DNA from: Misgurnus anguillicaudatus
Taxonomy: Eukaryota; Chordata; Actinopteri; Cypriniformes; Cobitidae
DNA: 64,000 nt
Direction of reading: 5' to 3'
NCBI RefSeq assembly: GCF_027580225.2
Contig: NC_073352.2
Coordinates: 34,521,501-34,585,500 of the forward strand
The position numbers and the translations under genes are program-made. Positions 11,991 to 24,271 of this stretch are shown one piece after another. Positions within the stretch are counted from its first letter, which is position 1, and the number at the start of each line of letters is the position of its first letter. A model generated the notes under the pieces. That model was given only the letters and a program-made list of their open reading frames with translations. It did no database searches and was not told where the DNA came from.

Positions 11991-12544
11991 AACTCACCTA
12001 AAGGATTATTAGGAACACCATAGTAATACTGTGTTTGACCCCCTTTCGACCTCCTTCAGAACTGCCTTAATTCTACGTGTCATTAATTCAACAAGGTGCT
12101 GAAAGCATTCTTTAGAAATGTTGGACCTTATTGATAGGATAGCATCTTGCAGTTGATGGAGATTTGTGGGATGCACATCCAGGGCATGAAGCTCTCGTTC
12201 CACCACATCCCAAAGATGCTCTATTGGGTTGAGATCTGGTGACTGTGGGGGCTATTTTAGTACAGTGAACTCATTGTCATGTTCAAGAAATCAATTTGAA
12301 ATGATTTGAGGTTTGTGACATGGTGCATTATCCTGCTGGAAGTAGCCATCAGAGGATGAGTATATGGTGGTCATAAAGGGATGGACATGGTCAGAAACAA
12401 TGCTCAGGTAGGTCGTGGCATTTAAACAATGCCCAATTGGCACTAAGAGGCCTAAAGTGTGCCAAGAAAACATCCCCCACACCATTACACCATTGCATTA
12501 ATGAGAAATTGAACTGGTGTTCCTAATAATCCTTGAGGTGAGTG
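11991..12544 (-). mobile_element. Tc1/mariner element, internally deleted, TA-flanked
   Basis: Termini AACTCACCTAAAGGATTATT and TCCTTGAGGTGAGTG (inverted) are bounded by TA at 11989-11990 and 12545-12546. On the minus strand the interior is the 3' part of a Tc1-type transposase gene with the FQQDNAPCHK and VVERELHALDVHP motifs. The 5' half is missing: the text jumps from a GGTGTAATGGTGTGGG stretch straight to the terminus. It is a shorter relative of 38717-39736. Confidence 0.85.
12009..12485 (-). pseudogene. Tc1-type transposase C-terminal fragment
   Basis: Fragments MVWGMFSWHTLGLLVPIGHC and, in another frame, MVERELHALDVHPTNLHQLQ belong to the DD34E catalytic region (second Asp in QQDNAPCH). 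Frame breaks between them, an altered stretch after DNAPCHK and the missing N-terminal half make it non-functional. Confidence 0.75.
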
Positions 12545-12546
12545 TA

Positions 12547-13630
12547 TGATTATGAATACAAAAATGTTTGTACTTACTTAAATAATCATGCATAATGCGA
12601 TTTCATTTTTTGTTAAACACAGTCATGCATTTTAGTTTTTCATTGCATGTGAGTATTTTATCCAAATGTCCATTTCTCAGTTACAGCTCACCGGTAGTGG
12701 CACAAAGAAACTAGACGTATACCTTGGAGGGTTTCTCAGTCTGTCAGATGTCTCTTGACCCATTTTTTTGCTTGTTTGAACGTTGACCCAGATAGATACC
12801 TCATAAATGTTGATGTAATGTTATGCGTCTTACATTGTTAGTGAAATATTAAAGGGACTCCATTAGGGCTTGTATTCCTCTCCATCGTAATCCTTTATTA
12901 AATGATGACAGACTTCAAACCAGCTTTGTTAGCATATGTCCAGGATATCAGTAATAACAATCAGTTCAGTATTTGAGGAACAAAGCAATAAGAAACGTGT
13001 GAGTTTGTCAGATGTCCTCACAGGCCGGTGATCTCATGACATTTCGGTCAGCTGTATCATTGTGTTGTTAATAGTCTGATTATGCACAGAATGGAAGTCG
13101 AAACATCGCTGTAAGTCCTTTCTTTACTCCGTTCATGCTGTCGGGGGGAAATAGTCTCAGTAAATAGTTTCCTTGGTAACGATAGAAAGGGGATTTTCTA
13201 GTATGAGCAGCTAAGCTTACCATGACAGGAACGAAGAAAAGTAAAAAACAGCCTTGCTTTTAGGACCAACATCTTCTGAATGCTGCTTTTCACTTGTGAT
13301 ATCGTCATCAGTGAGGTGAGCTGGGTATTTTGGTTGTCTCGGCTAAGCTTCAAAAGCAAATATCCATGGACAAAATAGAAAGCACTTTAATTGCTGTTGC
13401 TAGGAAACCTGGCAGGCAACGTCTTGTTCACTCTTGTTTAGTTTTGCGTTGAGTCACCTTTAAAGACGTTTTGAGATTTTACTAGAAGATGCTGGCACGC
13501 TTATAATGGAGTGGGAACGGGATTTCCTACTGGATGGGTTGGTTTAGATGAAGTGTGTTTCGGCATCACCAGTGGTATCAAAAAGAAACGTGAAAATATT
13601 AATTCTTACAAAGAAAAGTGCTACATGATG
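12547..13630. other. unassigned, repeat-poor
   Basis: No transposon ends, long ORFs or splice-flanked coding stretch recognised. It could include non-coding conserved DNA, which only alignment would show. Confidence 0.3.
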
Positions 13631-13732
13631 CCATAAAACACGGGTGCCCAAAATTGGTCCTGGAGGGTTAGGTTAGCTCCAGGTTAGAGTTTAGCTCCAG
13701 TTTGCCTCAGCACACCTGCTAGGAAGTTTCCA

Positions 13733-14263
13733 GTATGCGTTTCCATTGCATAGTACCCCACGGTTTAGGTCGGGTCAGCTCACCTCACTTTGGCTTGGTT
13801 AGCTTTTCCATCGAGTTTAGTAACACTTTGGAGTGGGAGGGATTATGAGCTTGTCATTATATTTGCCTACTGCTGTGACATCATGAGAGCATCGTTGGAA
13901 TGCCCAAACATTCATTTATTTCTCAGTCCGCCACAAAATTAAATTTGACCACCACATATAGATGTTTGCACATTGCGTTTATCACTACCTCTGTCTCACT
14001 TTCTGTACAAACACCCGTGGCGTCAAATGACGTGCCTAGCATCAAGGTAAAGCTAATCTTTTACATTTTAGTGATGGCGCTGGTAGTGACGATTCTCTCA
14101 GACCAATCAGTGATCTAAAGTGTTTTTATGTTATGTTTTGGTATCAGCTCGGGTTGCTTGGAACCCCAACCAAGGTGGTACTAAAAAAAAGGTATCCGGT
14201 ACTACGTACTGCACCCATTGGAAAAGCCCCCAAAAGTAAGCTGACCCGACCCAAACCTTATAG
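13733..14263. mobile_element. nested MITE with GTTTCCATTGCATAGTACC terminus
   Basis: The left arm (TTTAGGTCGGGTCAGCTCAC, then TTGGTTAGCTTTTCCATCG) is repeated in reverse on the right (TGGAAAAGCCCCCAAAAGTA and AGCTGACCCGACCCAAACCT). Boundaries are uncertain by about 10 bp. Non-coding. Confidence 0.6.
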
Positions 14264-14265
14264 TC

Positions 14266-14964
14266 TTTTACAGATCCTAGGACACGTTTCTCAATACTTA
14301 GGTCACTTTTGCAAAACTCTTCACACAGATCTCCTAACCAACTTTCAGCTTGGCAAAGCAGTTCATTTCACAAATCAACTCTCAAATCAACTCAATCTTC
14401 CAGAACACTAACAAAGGTTGACAGCCGACAAACACATTTTGTCATCCACAAAACAATGACCTAAAAAACACTAACAACATGTAGTATTATACATTGTTTT
14501 CTTGTGTAAAACAAGGACACATTTCTGTTTATAATTCATTGCAATATATGTTACTGGAATCAATCAGACATGATGCAAAATTCTTCAATATTTTATGTAG
14601 TTTATTTTTTATTTTTTGCATTGAGTAATTCCAAAATACAAGAATTTGTATACACACCATCCAATGATACAGATACAATAGTAATGCTAATCTACTCGGT
14701 CTTCTCCATTTAGCCAACTGTTTTATAGCATTTAATTTAAGATTTAAAATATATTTTATTAAAATATTACTGTAGAAATTTAGCAAATTGCTGTCTTATT
14801 CAGTTTTGTATTGTGTTATTGTTTTGATCATAAGTTTAACAGTTTTGAAAACAGTATGTAAGCATGTGCAAATTGGCCTGTATGTATAAAGAGTTTTAGC
14901 AGTTGTTGTGTCTGAGTGATAATTGATCCTAAGTATTGAGAGATGTGTCCTAGCATCTGTAAAA
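14266..14964. mobile_element. nested element with 37-bp inverted ends TTTTACAGATCCTAGGACAC
   Basis: TTTTACAGATCCTAGGACAC plus TCTCAATACTTAGG at 14266-14302 is matched in reverse at about 14928-14964 with 3-4 differences. The interior is AT-rich without a transposase. It abuts the previous element directly. Confidence 0.65.
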
Positions 14965-15068
14965 AAACTGCAATTAGTTGCTTCAGGTGTGTTTGATTAG
15001 GGTTGGAGCTAAACTCTGGGTTAAGGTTAGGCCCTCCAGGACCGAGTTTCTGCACCTTTGCCATAAAG

Positions 15069-16489
15069 AACCATTTTTGACTGTATGGTTCCATAAAGAA
15101 CCTTTAAAGTCCGATATTAAATGTTTTCCCAGTGACATTACACACTAAAATGTAATATTAACCACCCAGACAGATCTGAATAAAAAAAGGTTATCAATAT
15201 CTTGAAAAATCAGCTCTCAAACGCTGGGGGCGTGTCCACTGTCTGCACTCAAAAACCACTCCCATTCACGGGAAAGCTGTCTTTAGAAAGTAAAAAAAGG
15301 TTTACCGGTGTAACTTTACAATTCAGTACATAATTTACAAGTGCTGGTCATATAATTAGAAAATCATCAAAAAGTTGATTTATTTCACTAATTCCATTCA
15401 AAAAGTGGCTTGTATATTATATTCATTCATTACACACAGATTGATATATTTCAAATGTTTATTTTGATGATTATAACTGTCAGCACCTGTATAATGTGTT
15501 TAGAAAAAAATCTCTATAACGACATGGACTTTAACATCTCAAACTATTCCACCAAGTAACATGAATTAGACTAACTATAAATAGTAGTTGCCAAGCAACA
15601 TTACTTTCATGTATAACATTGGTTATTTAGCTATGCTTTTGAACATACAGTATATTGTATCTACACCTAGCATTATATTTTATAGCTTATCTGCTTTATA
15701 AATATTGCTCAGGTGCTTGTCTCAAATCCCATTTGCCAAATTCCAATTTGAAATATTACCACTTTGCTTCACTTGTAATATGATACGGCCATGACAGAGG
15801 GCAACCCCGTCACATCCCTGTCAGATCTGATATTTTTCTGAATTGGCACTTTAACTCTGATGTTGGCATGGCAACGGACAGTCCTGTCAGGTTGATGACA
15901 AGCTTTTTATAACCACAAGTTAACCAACTGGTGCCCTTATGTGTCTAGAGACCTTTGTGAGAAGAGATCTTACACATGGGCGAATCATTTCAAGTGTTTG
16001 TTTTTTTTTAAGTTAAGTGTTTTTAAGATTATATTTGAAATCTGTTGAGATATCCTAGGATATAACTACAAAATGATATGCTTTTGGAAAATGTAAAAGA
16101 AATGAAAGCAAACACCTTGAACACCTTTTCACTTTCCTTACATGTTGGAATATCATACATCTTTAAGTTTTTTTTTGCAAAAGTAGCATGTAACCAAATT
16201 CAAGGTTATTTAGGGTAGAAGTGGGTTACTCATAGCCAAACTATATTGGGTCTGTAGTTAGCCGTCTATCAACATCTCAGTGTTTGCTTGCTGCGGGACG
16301 TCACATCTGGACATCTCTATTCATCTGGGAGCAATTTACCAATTCTGGACAGATTTAGAAAAAATGTCTAATGGAAATGTATAGAAATATGTTTGACCAT
16401 ATACCCTGTATTATGTCAACTTGTTCAACCATTATGCATGTAAAGACTTATACTATCAACTAATGCCTAAATGTTGTGGGGGGTGAGAC
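15069..16489. other. unassigned, AT-rich
   Basis: 15065-15110 holds the AAAGAACC/GGTTCTTT words of a common fish repeat (also near 25620-25800). Nothing else recognised. Confidence 0.3.
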
Positions 16490-16491
16490 TA

Positions 16492-16977
16492 CACTGCAAA
16501 AAATGATTTTCAAGAAAACATTTTCTGAGTATTTTTGTCTTGTTTTCAGTAAAAATATCTAAAACTTCTTAAATTAAGATGCTTTTCTTGATGAGCAAAA
16601 TGACCCAAGAAAATAATTCTAGTTTTTAGACCAAAAATATCAAATGTAAGTGATTTTGTGCATAAAACAAGCAAAAAAAATCTGCCAATGGGGTATGCAA
16701 AAAAATCTTGAACATTTTCTTAAACACTAAATTCAAGAAAAACTTGAAAAATTTGCTTACCCCATTGGCAGTTTTTTTTTTTTTTTTTTTTTTGCTTGTT
16801 TTATGCACAAAATCACATTAATTTGATATTCTTGGTCTAAAGACTTATTTTCTTGAGTCGTTTTGCTCATCAAGAAAATGCATCTTAATTTAAGATATAT
16901 TAATTTTTAGATATTTTTACTGAAAACAAGACAAAAATACTAAGAACTTACTTTCTTGAAAATCATTTTTTGCAGTG
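16492..16977. mobile_element. palindromic MITE, termini CACTGCAAAAAATGATTTTC, TA-flanked
   Basis: The 486-bp element reads as a long imperfect hairpin: left CACTGCAAAAAATGATTTTC with TTTTTGTCTTGTTTTCAGTA, right the inverse ending GAAAATCATTTTTTGCAGTG. TA dinucleotides at 16490-16491 and 16978-16979 fit a Tc1/mariner-type target. A T-run near 16771-16792 breaks the symmetry. Confidence 0.8.
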
Positions 16978-17342
16978 TATTCAACAGAGACCCATTATTT
17001 TAATACATTTTGATCAACATACATAAGCAACTAATAATGTAGGAAAAAGCAGATAATTGAACATAATCATTTGCATGGATGTACCAAAGCATTTGCAACT
17101 TCTTCAAAGAAATGAGAAACTGCTTTTTTGATGTGCACACAATGATCTAAAGATTGAAGAGTCAGTTTTGAGAATTTTTATTCTGATCTGAGAAATGTAC
17201 CTTGCAACTGAGAAAAACTTTAATATTTCCTCATTAAAGCTCATAAAATGTAATAAGATTTTGTTCTTTCACAGCACCATTGTAAAAGCCAGACCCGTCG
17301 GGTTTGGAGGATCTTGTGATGCCAAGGGCATCCTTCTGCCAG

Positions 17343-17430
17343 TCCCTATGATACAGGTCCATATGCTACTGAGCCAGATGCCAAGAACAAAGCCATGGCA
17401 GACGAAGTGCTCTCTAATGCCCTGGTCTGA
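17343..17430 (+). other. unrecognised terminal-exon-like open frame
   Basis: After CATCCTTCTGCCAG (a good acceptor) a frame of 28 codons runs PYDTGPYATEPDAKNKAMAD to EVLSNALV and TGA, with AATAAA at 17440-17445. The composition looks protein-like, but I do not recognise the family and no partner exon is visible. It may be a chance frame or a retroposed fragment. Confidence 0.2.
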
Positions 17431-17806
17431 TGCCCCGCTAATAAAAAATGGACAAGGCGGAGACTAAACTGTGTAGCTCTGCGTGTGTCCAAAATCCACC
17501 ACCAAAAACTCTCAACAGCTCACCCCAGCTTTAGTAGCATTTAAAGACATTTTCCAACATACAGTATGTGATTTGTTTGTTTGGTTGTGATGAAAAATGA
17601 ACAAATGCACAGAACATATTGTTCTATAAAAATTTGAATACAATCTTGGGTAACAGTAGATTCGTCATCACAACAACACTACTTATTATTATCTATAACC
17701 ACCGTATCTGTTGTCAACATCAAGCCTATTTTCTAATGCTAGAAATGATCTTGGTTAATGGTGTTTGTGATACAGATATGAATAAAAATATATGTGCCTT
17801 GTTTAA

Positions 17807-18185
17807 AGGTGCAGTGTGTAAATTTTAGTGGCATCTAGTGGTGAAGTTGCGAATTGCAACCAACGGCTCAGCCCACTGCACAACCCTCGATTTTAAAACA
17901 CATAAAGAAGCTACGATAGCCACCACCGTACAAACATGTCATCGTCGGAGACAACTTAATAAAACAGTTTGTCCGTTAAGGGCTTCTGTAGAAACATGGT
18001 GGCACAAAATGGTGACTTCCACGTAAGGGGACCCTCAGTGTATGTAGATAAAAACGTCTCATTCTAAGGTTATAAAAACATAACGGTTTATTATAAAGGG
18101 TCTTTATACACCACTGCTAATATAGTTTTGTATATTATTAGGCATTTCTTTCAAGAGATCCTTCTAAAAATTACACACTGTACCT
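17807..18185 (+). mobile_element. TTAA-flanked MITE, family 1, copy 1
   Basis: Termini AGGTGCAGTGTGTAAATTTT and, inverted, AGGTACAGTGTGTAATTTTT are bounded by TTAA at 17803-17806 and 18186-18189. The interior (GTGGCATCTAGTGGTGAAGT...) matches the copy at 42910-43288. No ORF of note. Confidence 0.8.
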
Positions 18186-18189
18186 TTAA

Positions 18190-19545
18190 GAGAGGAGACT
18201 CAGGAGAAATCTTTACTGGGTGCATGTGGGGCCATTAAAATTGACAAAAAATGTAATTGTTTAATGAAACAGTTGGCTGTAAACCTGAGAAGTGTTTAGG
18301 GTTTCCTCACAGGTTTGAGTATAATTTGTGCGGGGTGTCCCAAAAACATACACAGATGTTAAACACATGGATGAGGGGTTTTACAAACACTTTCTCTCTT
18401 TACAACTGTCAGCCCAGAGCTACACAAGATGGAAGACAGCGTCCCATGAGTAAAGAAACTAAATGAAAAGAGACGGGGCGAACACACACACACACACACA
18501 CACATACACACAGTCAACAAGTCAAGCTTTCACGCCACTGACAGCTATTGGGGAATCCAAATAAACAAAATAGATTAACACACCCACACAAGAGACACAA
18601 CCTATTGAAAGTTATCACCCGGCTGTCAAAGCAAAGTGATATGAAACTAAAGGTGATGGCATGAAAGCTGATTAGTTTTTGATTGACTCAAAATAAACCC
18701 GAGACCAACTGCTGTTTGGAGCAGTCATGCTGAGATGGATTAACTACCGATACACGACAGCACAAACAAGGTTTTTTGGTATGCATGTGTGAGCTTATAG
18801 GAAAGACAAAGACATAAATGAGATCTCAATGAGACCTTTCGAGGGGTGCGTATGCAAAGCCAATAAATCTTAGCAAACTGTAAAACAAGTTATAAGCGTA
18901 AAGAGTCTCTTTTTCAGTAAAATGTCCCACTCGGAGCTAATCTCATTGGTTAAGTTTAGGATAAGGCTTAATTTAAACCCTGGATGCATTTTTGCATGCA
19001 TGCATTCACGTGGACACACAGACACACATCATGTACAGTTTACCAACCGCTGTGACTGTGTTTGGCTGAACTGCAGCTGTCAGGAAGAGCTCGATTACTT
19101 TATGGTCCGGTTGGCAGGAATCTAATCGAACCCACATGCACCTTTTAGAGAGCGCAGCAGGTGAACGGGACATTTAGTCTTTCTGTGGCCTTTTCATAGC
19201 AGCAGATAATGTCACCCAACTGAGGTCGTGCACATTATCAGAGAATAACTTATAACTCCAGTATAATAAATCCAGTTTTAACTCACAAAAGACTGACCTT
19301 ATGAGGTATTTTATGGTTTATGCAAGTTCAAATTGCAAAATTCGCCTATATGAAGAAAAAATGTTTTAAATTGCAATGTGTACATTTTTGGAGGATCCAT
19401 TGACAAAAATGCAATATAATATACATAAATATATTTTCAGTGGTATTTTACCCTTACATGGAAGTCGCCGTTTTGAACCACCATGTTTCTACAGTAGGCA
19501 TTAATGGACTACAGAGCGTGTTTTGTCCAGCCCAGTCACACGAAA
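18190..19545. other. unassigned, with an (AC)n microsatellite
   Basis: (AC)n at about 18482-18514. The region 18520-19200 is repeat-poor. Near 19470-19500 the words GGAAGTCGCCGTTTTGAACC and CCATGTTTCTACAGTAG echo the interior of the family 1 MITE in reverse, so a fragment may lie there. No gene seen. Confidence 0.3.
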
Positions 19546-19549
19546 TTAC

Positions 19550-20490
19550 GTACCTATAGTCACGTAATTTTTTTTAAATTCTTTTTCATGATACTGTCAC
19601 AAATTTCCACGTTTTTTTTTGTGATCGTATCATGAATTTCTGTTTATGTGTCATTGTCACGTATTGGTTACTCAACTGTTTTGTCCTATTACCATTGTCG
19701 CTTCGGTTTAGGGTCAGATTTACATAAAATGACATCCTTACCCAAACCCAACTCTAACCCTACAACCCAATATCACGAAATTACGTGACTATTTCACGTA
19801 TGGACCAACGTGAAAATGTCACGTTTTGCCGCGTTTGAACGTGAGCATGTCACGCTTTTCTGTTAGTGTCCCTGTCACGTATTGGTTACTCAACCTTTTT
19901 GTCCTAATTTCTTACCATTGTCGCTTCGGTTTAGGGTTAGATTTACATAAAATGACATCCTTACCTAAACAAACTCTAACCCCAACGTCAGGCGACAATT
20001 GGTTAAAGTTTAGAAAATATAAAAGAATAAGTCCTTTTTTTTATAGACCAATACTTAAAATGACAAATACTTAAAGTGACATATAACGCAAGCACCAAAT
20101 CTAACCCTAAACCGAAGCGAGAATGGTTTGAAAAAAGGACAAAAAAGTTGAGTAACCAAGACAGTGACACAAACAGAAAAGCGTGACATGCTCACGTTCA
20201 AACGCGGCAAAACGTGACATTTTCACGTTGGTCCATACGTGAAATAGTCACGTACACCAGGCGACAATGTTTTAAAATTTAGAACATATATATAAAGTAT
20301 AAAACAATATATAAAGTGACATCCTAACGCAAACACCAAATCTAACCCTAAACCGACGGGACAATGGTAAGAAAATAGGAAAAAGCAGTTAAGTAACCAA
20401 TATGTGACAATCACACATAAACAGAAATGTGTGATACGATCACAAAAAAACACGGAAATTCGTGACAGTATCACGAAAAATAATCAAAAA
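19550..20490. mobile_element. fold-back element B with fold-back element C nested inside
   Basis: Outer arms 19550-19785 and 20256-20490 are inverted copies (for example TGTGATCGTATCATGAATTT on the left with its reverse on the right). Between them, 19786-20255 is a second fold-back whose arms carry CACGTATGGACCAACGTGAA and AATGTCACGTTTTGCCGCGT and their reverses. All arms include the core ACCATTGTCGCTTCGGTTTA. No coding capacity. Confidence 0.7.
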
Positions 20491-20689
20491 ATGTAGGTGA
20501 GCGGTGGACTGAGGAGCTGGTTGCAAATCTCACTGCTAGATGAAGTGAATCTATACACAGCATTTTTAAATGTGCCGTATAATGTAAAACTGTATTTACT
20601 TAAGCATAGATGAATAATAAGATAATATATCAAATAAGATATTAATAAGTTCTGAACATGATAATGACATATCGTGAGCTTTAAACACA

Positions 20690-21186
20690 ATTGTTTCCTC
20701 TATTTTACGTAAACTTGTGCATGCAAAAGTGTACGCCCCAATAATAAATTACACATTAAATTAATTACAATGTTGTTACAATGCTAAAAACAAAGTTGTG
20801 GCTGCTGAGTTAGTGCTATATGCTAGTTAATGCTATATGCTAGTTAATGTTAGCGTTTAGTCTGAAGTTCTAGTATTGACGTTACAGTTACGTTTTGCAG
20901 GTCCATACTGAAAAAACACAAACTTACTACTCAGAAACGTCCATTAACAATCTCTAAACAATTAATTATTCCTCAAAATCTGTATCTTCATCTGATACAG
21001 ACTCAAACATAAGATCTGTTTACACACACAGAGAGCTACTGAAGGAGAAACAGCCAATCAGAGCAGAGCTCAACATTATTATTCATGACTCTTTCAAATA
21101 AGGTAATAATAAACCATTTCATTCTTAAGACAAATCCTATAAGGTTGTAAATGGACATGAAAACCGTCTTTAGATCATTTTTGCAC
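20690..21186. repeat. dispersed repeat, copy 2 (inverse of 100-465)
   Basis: GCAGAGCTCAACATTATTAT and AAATGGACATGAAAACCGTC correspond in reverse to the copy at the start of the window. A TTAA element begins at its right edge. Confidence 0.55.
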
Positions 21187-21190
21187 TTAA

Positions 21191-21595
21191 AGGGTATATC
21201 TGGCTTTTTTTCGTGTTTAGGTGCTATAATTGGGTCCCCAGTGCTTCTATCAACCTAGAAAATGTGAAAAAGAACAACCTAGGAACTAAGTTTTGGTAAA
21301 CCATTCTCTGCAAGCATGTGAAAAAATAGATCATTGAAATTGATTCCCTTTGTGATGTCATAAGGGGATCTTATTATAATAATACAGCCCCTTAATCTGC
21401 GCTATTCAACCACAGCGCTGCCATTTAATGCAGAGATCAGCACATTTGCATTTTAAAGGACACACCCAAAAACAGCACATTTTTGTGTCAATTTTAACAT
21501 TTTATTATAAATTATCTGTGCTAGAACTTCATATACATACTCTGTGGACACCAAAGATTTATTTTACATCTTAAAAAAGTTGTGAAATGTCTCCT
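21191..21595 (+). mobile_element. TTAA-flanked MITE, family 3, copy 1
   Basis: Bounded by TTAA at 21187-21190 and 21596-21599. The interior (GTGCTATAATTGGGTCCCCA, TTCTATCAACCTAGAAAATG) matches 56129-56530. The terminus AGGGTATATC is diverged from AGGGGACATATC of the other copy. Confidence 0.75.
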
Positions 21596-21795
21596 TTAAT
21601 AAAACCACATACCTTCCATGTAGATATCGGAGAATAATTTCACATATTATTTCAATGCATTCTTTGGCATCTTTACATATAAAATTACAATATATACAAA
21701 TAAAAGCAATACCAACGAAAACTAACATAATTTAGAAATACTTATGCTTAGGACAGATTATAGCTATGCAATGCTGTGTACGGTTCAAACTTTTT

Positions 21796-21905
21796 ATAAT
21801 TTACATTTATGCATTTGACACTTTTATCCAAAGTGACTTACAGTGCATTTTATCAGTATGTGTGTTCACTTGGGATTACTAATGCTATACCAGTTAAGCT
21901 ACAGA
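21796..21905 (-). repeat. tRNA-derived SINE, copy 1
   Basis: Read on the minus strand: TTCTGTAGCTTAACTGGTAT (tRNA-like head), then AATCCCAAGTGAACACACAT (decayed B box), then GTAAGTCACTTTGGATAAAA and AATGCATAAATGTAA (tail). Further pieces of the same family lie at 34345-34475 and 54477-54550. Confidence 0.65.
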
Positions 21906-21909
21906 AACG

Positions 21910-24270
21910 CTGGTTTGATTTTTCCTAGTTGTGTATTGGACAGATTTAAATTAAACGTATATTCTGCACCATATATTTTATCCGCAAATAAATGTTATGT
22001 TTGCAGTCTTTGTCCTTTTAAATGAAATGTTTATCACGGTTAATCACAATTACATTGTTTGTCTCATCTAATAATTCTTCCTTGTTAAATTTCCATTATT
22101 CTAGGTTAGGATATGAAGGTGGAGGTGGCCACGGCCGCCCATATATCAAAACAAATAGGGGTCATTCATCACATCCGCCCCCCTTATAACACTTATAAGC
22201 CACACGGATTGCAATATCCTGCTTACATTACAGCTCAGAGCTGCAGGTGTATATTAACTTCAGCATGAAGATATGCCGTTTCAATGATGAGAATGAGCCA
22301 AGTTCAATTTTAATAACCGTGGGTGACATATAAACAATTAAGTTCATTATCAGTTTTAATCTTTAGATGAAATTTCTATTTTGTTCTTGGTTAAAAATAC
22401 ACTGTCAAATATGTTTCACTAGTTCCTTATCCATCCAGCTGAATCGAGTGTTATGATAAAGTTCACTGCTTTCCCAAGCAGTTGGGGATATAAATATAGG
22501 CACTTTAAATGAGAATTGTTTCATAAATGCTTCATGCATTGTTGGATTTATGTGAATATGAGTCGTTTGGCCCACCAGCTAAACGTCTTCATGTCTCTTG
22601 ATGCTACCTGCTATAATTAGAACAGAATGCACAAATCAACATCTGGCTCTTTCTCCCACTCATCTCAGATCAGAGAAACATCAAACTTTTACAGCAACTT
22701 TAACTAGGCCACAAAAACGCTGTCAAAAACAAACAAGCGCAAGCCAAATTACACTCCAAAGTCCAAAATCACATGATTAATTTTTTGAAGGTTCCTTAAG
22801 GTTTATTGTCTTTATGGAAAAGAATTCCTCTCTTTATTTTGTTTGGCTCTTATGTGTTTTTGTGGTATCCATTTGTGTGCGTGGTTTCTGCTGTTGCACC
22901 TTTTTAAATATCATTTTCACAGCCATGTGTGCTGGTAATCTAAAACTGCTGCCTGAGGCTGTGTGGTGTCTGATGTCAGCGTACCGGCATTTAATCAGTA
23001 AACTTAAAATGGACTGCAGAGATCTGACAACGTTTGTGCAACATCAGCGTATAGCAGAAATTCACTTAAAGAGGGACGAATGCGAATGTATAAAAAACTA
23101 TTTTTGTGCATGTGTTCATTTATGCATGCATGCATTGCTTTGGTTCAGTGAGTGTTGTGTGTGTGTGTTGGCAAAGTCTGAGGCAGACGGACCGCTCTGC
23201 TTCTCATTATTCATGCTGTGAAATGTTGCAAAGGTAATTGGGAGTAAAAGCAAGAAAGAAAAAAGCCTTTGTAGGACAACGAGCACCTTTTTATACTGAC
23301 TGATCTGATTGCAAATTCGATATGACAAAGTCCTCTTTGCGTGCTTGTTTTGTAATTGCTCCAGGGATCTGCATTAGTGGATTGAGGGAGGTGAAGCAGC
23401 AGAAATAAAGCATTTCTTTAGCTTTACTTTGACAAATGAATGAGGTAAAGATGCGTATATTGGCAGAAAACACTTTGCTGTATCATGCTAGAGAGAAGTA
23501 CACTCCATCGACTCTTAAATAAAAGAATCGACAAACATTTTTAAGTAATTTGTTGGCAAAAGGTGTACAAGAGTTGCTTGTTTAGTGTTGCAAATGAGTT
23601 TATTTTGACAGTCATGCTCTTGGCAGATGCATTTATTTACTGAAGCGATATACAAACATCAAACGATTAAGTTACAATTCTCTAAGCAGGTGGCTAGAGT
23701 TTCAAACTGTGTATCAAGACTAAAACATCAAGGTTAATGTACCATTTTGTAAGAACATACATAAAAGTAATAAAGTTCATAAAGTATATTAAGTGCACAT
23801 ATTAGTACCTCAGGTGTGCATATTGGTACCAAATGTATACATATCTGTATCTAAATGGTATTAGACCTTTTTAAACATGACTGCCCCAGTGACAACTTGG
23901 GACAATTTTTTAGTATTTTTTCTGACAGTGCATGATTGCAAACAATGCCAATGCAGACTTCCAAAAATGTTGCATCCTAGAAGAGTCCTGTGGGAAACAT
24001 CTGCAAGCATTGCCACAGTTTGATGCAAATATGTTGCCTGCATTGCAATCATTTCTAAATGACGCGTATAAATGGAAAGTTTCAGTCATTATATAGCCTA
24101 TCCGCAGATTAGCAGTCAATGATTCATACTGTATATATTGCTCATAGCAGTTTAAGCGTTTTAATGGGTCAGAGCGTTTGCAGTGGATTCGAGGGCCATT
24201 TACTTGCCCACTGACTGTGACAAGATGTTGCAGTAAGTTAGTCTGCTAAAGTATAACAACTACTTGTTTT
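21910..24270. other. 2.4 kb largely repeat-poor, no gene seen
   Basis: 22830-23480 has balanced composition and no repeat ends, and may be conserved non-coding DNA. A 135-codon ORF at 22814-23221 is Cys-rich and unlike any family I know. A SINE tail fragment (CTTGGCAGATGCATTTATTT) is near 23622. 23780-23935 is a decayed reverse copy of the GGTAC-rich MITE at 27046-27446. Confidence 0.3.
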
Positions 24271-24271
24271 C

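Larger units (their letters stand above)
13639..15060. mobile_element. hAT-like element with two elements inserted in it
   Basis: Outer ends CACGGGTGCCCAAAATTGG and, inverted, AGTTTCTGCACCTTTG, both with GGTCCTGGAGGG inside, are flanked by 8-bp near-direct repeats CCATAAAA (13631-13638) and CCATAAAG (15061-15068). The outer sequence breaks near 13733 after GGAAGTTTCCAGTATGCG and resumes near 14966 at AATTAGTTGCTTCAGG. The middle is occupied by the two elements listed separately. Confidence 0.7.

Noticed and set aside
22814..23221. 135-codon ORF on +
   Set aside because: Cys-rich, no recognisable domain, overlaps stop-free antisense frames, no splice context; probably chance.
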